Shown here one piece after another: positions 59,807 through 64,000 of a DNA stretch of 64,000 nt. The notes under the pieces are model-generated. The model was not told the origin of the DNA, did no database searches, and was given only the letters and a program-made list of their open reading frames with translations. Both the position numbers and the translations under genes were made by a program. The stretch is from contig CALBSC010000094.1 of assembly GCA_937927685.1 (NCBI GenBank), positions 1 to 64,000 on the forward strand, in the 5' to 3' direction. Each line of letters opens with the position of its first letter. Position 1 is the first letter of the stretch. Source of the DNA: an uncultured Burkholderiales bacterium. Lineage in GTDB: Bacteria > Pseudomonadota > Gammaproteobacteria > Burkholderiales > Burkholderiaceae_C.

Positions 59807-61519
59807 TCAGTAGCTGCTGTCCGACGGGAAGTTGTCCAGCACGGCCCCCTTGCTGGCGCTGGCGGCGTTGAAGGCAAACTTGGCTTGCACGCCACGCAGG
59901 TAGCGCGGCGCCGGAGCCTTCCAGCCCGCACGGCGCTTGGCCAGTTCGGCGTCATCCACATTGAGTTGCAGCACTTGCGTGTGGGCGTCGATGGTGATGG
60001 AGTCGCCTTCATGCACCAGGGCGATGTTGCCGCCCGCAGCGGCCTCGGGCGCCACGTGGCCCACCACCATGCCCCAGGTGCCACCGGAGAAGCGGCCATC
60101 GGTGATGAGGCCCACACTTTCGCCCAGGCCGGCACCGATCAGCGCGCCGGTGGGGGCCAGCATTTCCGGCATGCCGGGGCCACCCTTGGGGCCGAGGTAG
60201 CGCAGCACCATGACGTCGCCGGCCTTGATCTTGCCGTCCAGAATGGCTTTCAGGGCGGACTGCTCGTCGTCAAACACGCGCGCCGGCCCGGTGATGACCG
60301 GATTCTTGAGGCCGGTGATCTTGGCCACTGCGCCCTCGGGCGAGAGGTTGCCCTTGAGGATGGCCAGGTGCCCCTCGGCGTACAGCGCCTTGTCAATGGT
60401 GCGGATGACGTCCTGGTTGGCCGCGGGCGTATCAGGAATGTCCTTGAGCGTTTCGGCAATGGTCTTGCCGGTCACGGTCATGCAGTCGCCGTGCAGCAGA
60501 CCGGCGTTCAGAAGCACCTTCATGACTTGCGGGATGCCGCCAGCCTTGTGCAAATCCACTGCGAGGTAGCGGCCGCTGGGCTTGAGGTCACAAATGACCG
60601 GCACTTTGCGACGCACGCGCTCGAAGTCGTCGATGGTCCACTCCACGCCGGCTGCGTGGGCGATGGCCAGGAAGTGCAGCACCGCGTTGGTGGAGCCGCC
60701 CGTGGCCATGATGACGGTGACAGCGTTTTCGATGGCCTGACGGGTGACGATGTCACGCGGCTTGAGGTCTTTCTTGATGGCCTCGATCAGCACGCGGGCC
60801 GACTCCTTGGCGGAGTTCTGCTTTTCGTCGTGCGGGTTGGCCATGGTGGACGAGTAGGGCAGCGACATGCCCATGGCCTCGAAGGCGCTGGACATGGTGT
60901 TGGCGGTGTACATGCCGCCGCATGAGCCGGTGCCGGGAATGGCGCGCTTTTCGATTTCCAGCAGGTCGGCGTCGCTCAGTTTGCCGGCGGCGTTCTCGCC
61001 CACGGCTTCAAAGACGCTGACGATGTTGAGTTCCTTGCCCTGGTAATGGCCGGGCAGGATGGTGCCGCCATAGACATACACCGCGGGCACGTTGGCGCGC
61101 AGGATGCCCATCATGCCGCCGGGCATGTTCTTGTCGCAGCCGCCGACCACCAGCACGCCGTCCATCCACTGGCCTTGCACGCAGGTCTCGATACAGTCAG
61201 CGATGACCTCGCGGCTGACCAGGCTGTACTTCATGCCTTCGGTTCCCATGGCCATGCCGTCGGAGATGGTGGGGGTGCCGAAAATCTGGGCGTTGCCACC
61301 GGCTTCCTCGATGCCTTGCACGGCGGCGTCGGCCAGTTTTTGCAAGCCGCTGTTGCACGGCGTGATGGTGCTGTGGCCATTGGCCACGCCCACCATGGGC
61401 TTGACGAAGTCGCTTTGCTCGTAGCCCATCGCGTAGTACATGGAGCGGTTGGGCGCGCGCGATTTGCCCTCGGTGATGTTGGCAGAACGGCGGTTGATCT
61501 TGCTGGGTTGGGTGGCCAT
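59807..61519 (-). CDS. ilvD: Dihydroxy-acid dehydratase
   Basis: Dehydrates 2,3-dihydroxy acids to 2-keto acids in isoleucine and valine synthesis. It is 570 residues with a conserved iron-sulfur site: GGCDKNMPGG and GTGSCGGMYTANTM carry cluster Cys. The ATG at 61519 is chosen because the longer upstream part does not align with the family. It is divergent from lgt, an arrangement I recall as common in related bacteria. Confidence 0.95.
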   Translation of the reverse strand: MATQPSKINRRSANITEGKSRAPNRSMYYAMGYEQSDFVKPMVGVANGHSTITPCNSGLQKLADAAVQGIEEAGGNAQIFGTPTISDGMAMGTEGMKYSLVSREVIADCIETCVQGQWMDGVLVVGGCDKNMPGGMMGILRANVPAVYVYGGTILPGHYQGKELNIVSVFEAVGENAAGKLSDADLLEIEKRAIPGTGSCGGMYTANTMSSAFEAMGMSLPYSSTMANPHDEKQNSAKESARVLIEAIKKDLKPRDIVTRQAIENAVTVIMATGGSTNAVLHFLAIAHAAGVEWTIDDFERVRRKVPVICDLKPSGRYLAVDLHKAGGIPQVMKVLLNAGLLHGDCMTVTGKTIAETLKDIPDTPAANQDVIRTIDKALYAEGHLAILKGNLSPEGAVAKITGLKNPVITGPARVFDDEQSALKAILDGKIKAGDVMVLRYLGPKGGPGMPEMLAPTGALIGAGLGESVGLITDGRFSGGTWGMVVGHVAPEAAAGGNIALVHEGDSITIDAHTQVLQLNVDDAELAKRRAGWKAPAPRYLRGVQAKFAFNAASASKGAVLDNFPSDSSY

Positions 61520-61595
61520 GGTGGAGGGTAGAAAAAGAGGGGAGAAATCGACGAAAAAACGAGTGTAACCTCGCCCAGGAGGCACAATAGTCGCT

Positions 61596-62396
61596 ATGTT
61601 GATTCACCCCCAGTTCGATCCGGTTGCCCTGCAGGTCGGGCCCCTGGCCATCCATTGGTACGGCGTGACCTATCTGGCCGCCTTTGCCCTGTTCATGGGG
61701 CTGGCCCGTGCGCGTCTGCGGCAAACCGCCTACGCCCCATCGGCCTCCCCCTGGCGAGCCGCCGACGTGGAGGACCTGCTGTTCTGGGGGGTGATGGGGG
61801 TGATCGTCGGGGGGCGGGTGGGCTACTGCCTGTTCTACAAGCCCGCCTACTACGCCGCGCACCCGCTGGAGGTGTTTTTCCTGTGGCAGGGCGGCATGAG
61901 TTTTCATGGGGGCATGCTGGGCGTCATCGGGGCCATGGCGCTGTGGGCGCGGCGACAAGGACGCTTCTGGCTGGAAGTCACCGACTTCATCGCGCCGTGC
62001 GTGCCCACGGGCCTGGCGGCCGGGCGGGTGGGCAACTTCATCAATGGCGAGTTGTGGGGGCGGCTGGCCGATCCGGGGCTGCCCTGGGCCATGGTGTTTC
62101 CGCACAGCGGCACGCCACTGCCCCGGCACCCGTCGCAGATCTACCAGTTCCTCCTGGAAGGCTTGTTGCTGTTTGTCCTGCTGTGGTGGTACGCACGCCG
62201 GCCGCGTCCGGTCGGGGCCGTTTCCGGGGCCTTTCTCATCGGCTACGGGGTGTTCCGCTTTGTGGCGGAAGTCTTCCGCGAGCCCGATGCGCACCTGGGC
62301 CTGTTGGCCCTGGGCATGAGCATGGGGCAGTGGCTGTGTGTGCCCATGGTGGTGGCCGGTCTGGGTCTGTGGGCGTGGTCCCACCGGCGGCCATAA
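61596..62396 (+). CDS. lgt: Prolipoprotein diacylglyceryl transferase
   Basis: Membrane enzyme that attaches diacylglycerol to the lipobox Cys of lipoproteins, 266 residues with about seven helices. The catalytic loop is AAGRVGNFINGELWG. It starts LIHPQFDPVALQVGPLAIHWYGVTY, the usual opening. It acts on lipoproteins such as the two at 42119 and 43090. It is divergent from ilvD. Confidence 0.95.
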   Translation: MLIHPQFDPVALQVGPLAIHWYGVTYLAAFALFMGLARARLRQTAYAPSASPWRAADVEDLLFWGVMGVIVGGRVGYCLFYKPAYYAAHPLEVFFLWQGGMSFHGGMLGVIGAMALWARRQGRFWLEVTDFIAPCVPTGLAAGRVGNFINGELWGRLADPGLPWAMVFPHSGTPLPRHPSQIYQFLLEGLLLFVLLWWYARRPRPVGAVSGAFLIGYGVFRFVAEVFREPDAHLGLLALGMSMGQWLCVPMVVAGLGLWAWSHRRP

Positions 62397-62525
62397 TGCC
62401 TGCCCAATTCCCTCTATTCCCCCGGGTGACTGCTTGGCCCGGCGCTTGCGAGCACAATAGCGCTGACAAGATCATCCTGTGATCCAGGGCGGCCCCAGGC
62501 CCCCCATGTACAAGAGGAGACGACG

Positions 62526-63512
62526 ATGGACAGCTTGCTGAATCGCAGAACCCTGCTGCAACTGGGTCCGGCCGCGCTGGCCGCGTCCGCTTGGCCGTCC
62601 GCCTGGGCAGACCCCAACTGGCCCTCCAAACCCGTCACGCTGGTGGTGCCGTTTCCCGCAGGCGGGGGCACGGATGCATTTGCCCGGCCGTTTTCGGGTC
62701 AGTTTGCCAAGCTCACGGGCAAGCAACTGGTGATCGACAACCGAGGGGGCGCTGGCGGCAACCTGGGCGCCGGCGTGGCGGCCAAGGCGCCGGCCGATGG
62801 CTACAACCTGTTCATGGGCGCGGTCCACCATTCCATCGCGCCCTCCATGTACCCCCGGTTGGACTACGACCTGGAAAAAGACTTTGTGCCCCTGGTCCTG
62901 ATGGCGGTGGTGCCCCAGGTGCTGGTGGTCAATCCGCGCAAGTTGCCGGGAGACTTCAAGGCCTTCATGGAGGCGGTACGCAAGGCGCCCGGACGTTACA
63001 ACTACGGCTCGGCTGGCGGGGGCACGTCGCACCACCTGGCCGGCGAACTGTTCAAGATCCAGACCCGGACATTCATCACCCACATTCCCTACCGCGGCGC
63101 GGGCCCGGCCCTGCAAGACCTGATTGCCGGCAACGTGGACATGATGTTCGACGGCCTGGGCTCATCGGCGCAACACATCAAAGGGGGGCGCGTGAAAGCC
63201 CTGATGGTGTCGGGCGCCAAACGCAACCCATCATTCCCGGACGTGCCCTGCGCTGCCGAGTTGGGGCTGCCGGATTACACCGTCACCACCTGGTATGGCC
63301 TGTGGGCACCGAAAGGCACGCCCGCCGAGGTGCAGGCACGTATCCTGGAAGAAGTTCGGCGAATCGCGGCCACCGATGAAATCAAGACCGCCTGGCAGTC
63401 CAATGGCGCCGAATTCCCCAACGTCACGGGGGCGGCATTTGGCAGCTTTGTGAACACCGAGATCCGTCGCTGGGCGTCGGTGGTCAAGGAGTCAGGCGCC
63501 AAGCTGGATTGA
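62526..63512 (+). CDS. Bug/TctC-family receptor next to a malonyl-CoA-synthetase-like gene
   Basis: Periplasmic receptor of 328 residues. The N terminus (NRRTLLQLGPAALAASAW) carries two Arg in a Tat-like pattern, unlike the other Bug proteins here, which have ordinary Sec-type signals. The mature part has WPSKPVTLVVPFPAGGGTD, VIDNRGGAGGN and ADGYNLF. ATG 62526 has GAGGAGACG upstream. A malonyl-CoA-synthetase-like gene follows, so malonate is the likely ligand, by context only. Confidence 0.92.
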   Translation: MDSLLNRRTLLQLGPAALAASAWPSAWADPNWPSKPVTLVVPFPAGGGTDAFARPFSGQFAKLTGKQLVIDNRGGAGGNLGAGVAAKAPADGYNLFMGAVHHSIAPSMYPRLDYDLEKDFVPLVLMAVVPQVLVVNPRKLPGDFKAFMEAVRKAPGRYNYGSAGGGTSHHLAGELFKIQTRTFITHIPYRGAGPALQDLIAGNVDMMFDGLGSSAQHIKGGRVKALMVSGAKRNPSFPDVPCAAELGLPDYTVTTWYGLWAPKGTPAEVQARILEEVRRIAATDEIKTAWQSNGAEFPNVTGAAFGSFVNTEIRRWASVVKESGAKLD

Positions 63513-63523
63513 GTCCCATGGTC

Positions 63524-63539
63524 TCTATCGGACGATAGA
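63524..63539. promoter_or_regulatory. Inverted repeat between the Bug and synthetase genes
   Basis: TCTATCG and CGATAGA flank two bases. There is no following T-tract, so an operator or a processing hairpin is as likely as a terminator. Confidence 0.3.
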
Positions 63540-63591
63540 CCGCACCCCGCGGTCGCAGTTGTTTTTTCATTTTGTTCCACCCTCTTACCCC

Positions 63592-64000
63592 ATGAAGAAC
63601 GAGAATTTGTTTGCTGCGTTGCGTGCCGCTTTCCCGGCCCGCCTGGATGACATTGCGGTCGAGACCGACAGCGGCTTGTGCTACAGCTGGCGCGACCTGG
63701 AACGTGCCAGCGCCATGATGGCCAACCTGCTGGAGCAACTGGACATCCCGCCGTCCTCGCGTATCGCGGTGCAGGTGGAGAAATCGGTCGAAGCGATGAT
63801 CCTGTATCTCGCCACCTTGCGCGCCGGTCATGTGTTCTTGCCGCTCAACACCGCTTACCAAAGCGCCGAGATTGAATACTTCATTGGCAACGCCGAGCCC
63901 GCCGTGGTGGTCTGCACGGGTCGTAACTTTGGCTGGGTGAGCACGATTGCCTTCAAGGCCGGTACGCGCCATGTGTTCACGCTCAACGATGACCGCACCG
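63592..64000 (+). CDS. AMP-forming acyl-CoA synthetase, malonyl-CoA synthetase-like, N-terminal part (cut by window edge)
   Basis: The first 136 or so residues of an adenylate-forming synthetase. The segment RIAVQVEKSVEAMILYLATLRAG followed by FLPLNTAYQSAEIEYFIGNAEP closely follows the malonyl-CoA synthetase (MatB) pattern. The P-loop and C-terminal Lys would lie outside the window. ATG 63592 has no obvious strong ribosome site. It follows a Bug receptor by 79 bases, as in malonate uptake operons. A different acid cannot be excluded from this fragment. Confidence 0.75.
   Translation, partial: MKNENLFAALRAAFPARLDDIAVETDSGLCYSWRDLERASAMMANLLEQLDIPPSSRIAVQVEKSVEAMILYLATLRAGHVFLPLNTAYQSAEIEYFIGNAEPAVVVCTGRNFGWVSTIAFKAGTRHVFTLNDDRT

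Overview
This is a high-GC chromosomal segment that reads as a free-living betaproteobacterium of the order Burkholderiales, most like the Comamonadaceae. The reasons are six Bug/TctC-type periplasmic receptors, a small cysteine-rich CWC protein, many translationally coupled catabolic operons, and housekeeping genes of the expected type (class I fumarase, acetyl-CoA synthetase, IlvD, Lgt, RecBCD). I saw no insertion sequence, phage gene, integrase, CRISPR array or rRNA.

Positions 1-13.3 kb hold a divergent catabolic region. Leftward from 2.4 kb run an FMN alpha-hydroxy-acid dehydrogenase, a Bug receptor and the start of an iron-type alcohol dehydrogenase. Rightward from 2.67 kb run a two-subunit Rieske ring-hydroxylating oxygenase, two consecutive Bug receptors, a class III CoA-transferase, a cupin and an acyl-CoA dehydrogenase. 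A second leftward operon (12.2 to 9.4 kb) pairs a single-polypeptide Rieske oxygenase with a glutamine-synthetase-like ligase, coupled by a 4-base overlap. A LysR regulator lies behind it. The likely logic is uptake, gamma-glutamylation or CoA activation, and oxygenation of an unknown aromatic or amine substrate.

Positions 13.3-19 kb carry a Bug receptor, then LeuC-, LeuD- and LeuB-like enzymes and an aldehyde dehydrogenase. No leuA is present, so this looks like a specialised 2-hydroxyacid pathway. Positions 19-28.7 kb form a dipeptide-type ABC importer (receptor, two permeases, one fused double ATPase) running into an M81/MlrC-like peptidase and two amidase-signature hydrolases: a peptide or amide import-and-hydrolysis operon.

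Positions 28.7-43.5 kb are mixed: panC, a CWC protein, a VOC protein, a two-subunit Tat-exported molybdenum oxidoreductase behind a perfect 14-base palindrome, an 8 x 7-base tandem repeat, a TRAP permease pair without its receptor, a GST, two PanE-family proteins, a hemerythrin, MFS and EamA transporters, another Bug receptor and two lipoproteins, one of them with a methyltransferase fold.

Positions 43.5-53 kb are recD-recB-recC in overlapping order on the minus strand. From 53 kb to the end there is an exported metallo-beta-lactamase-fold hydrolase, a cupin, tRNA-Leu(UAA), an uncharacterised Gly/His-tailed protein, fumarase, acetyl-CoA synthetase, a cytochrome c, ilvD, lgt, a last Bug receptor and the start of a malonyl-CoA-synthetase-like gene. 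The most unusual units are the ligase-Rieske pair, the leuCDB-like operon, the ABC/MlrC/amidase operon and the lipoprotein methyltransferase.
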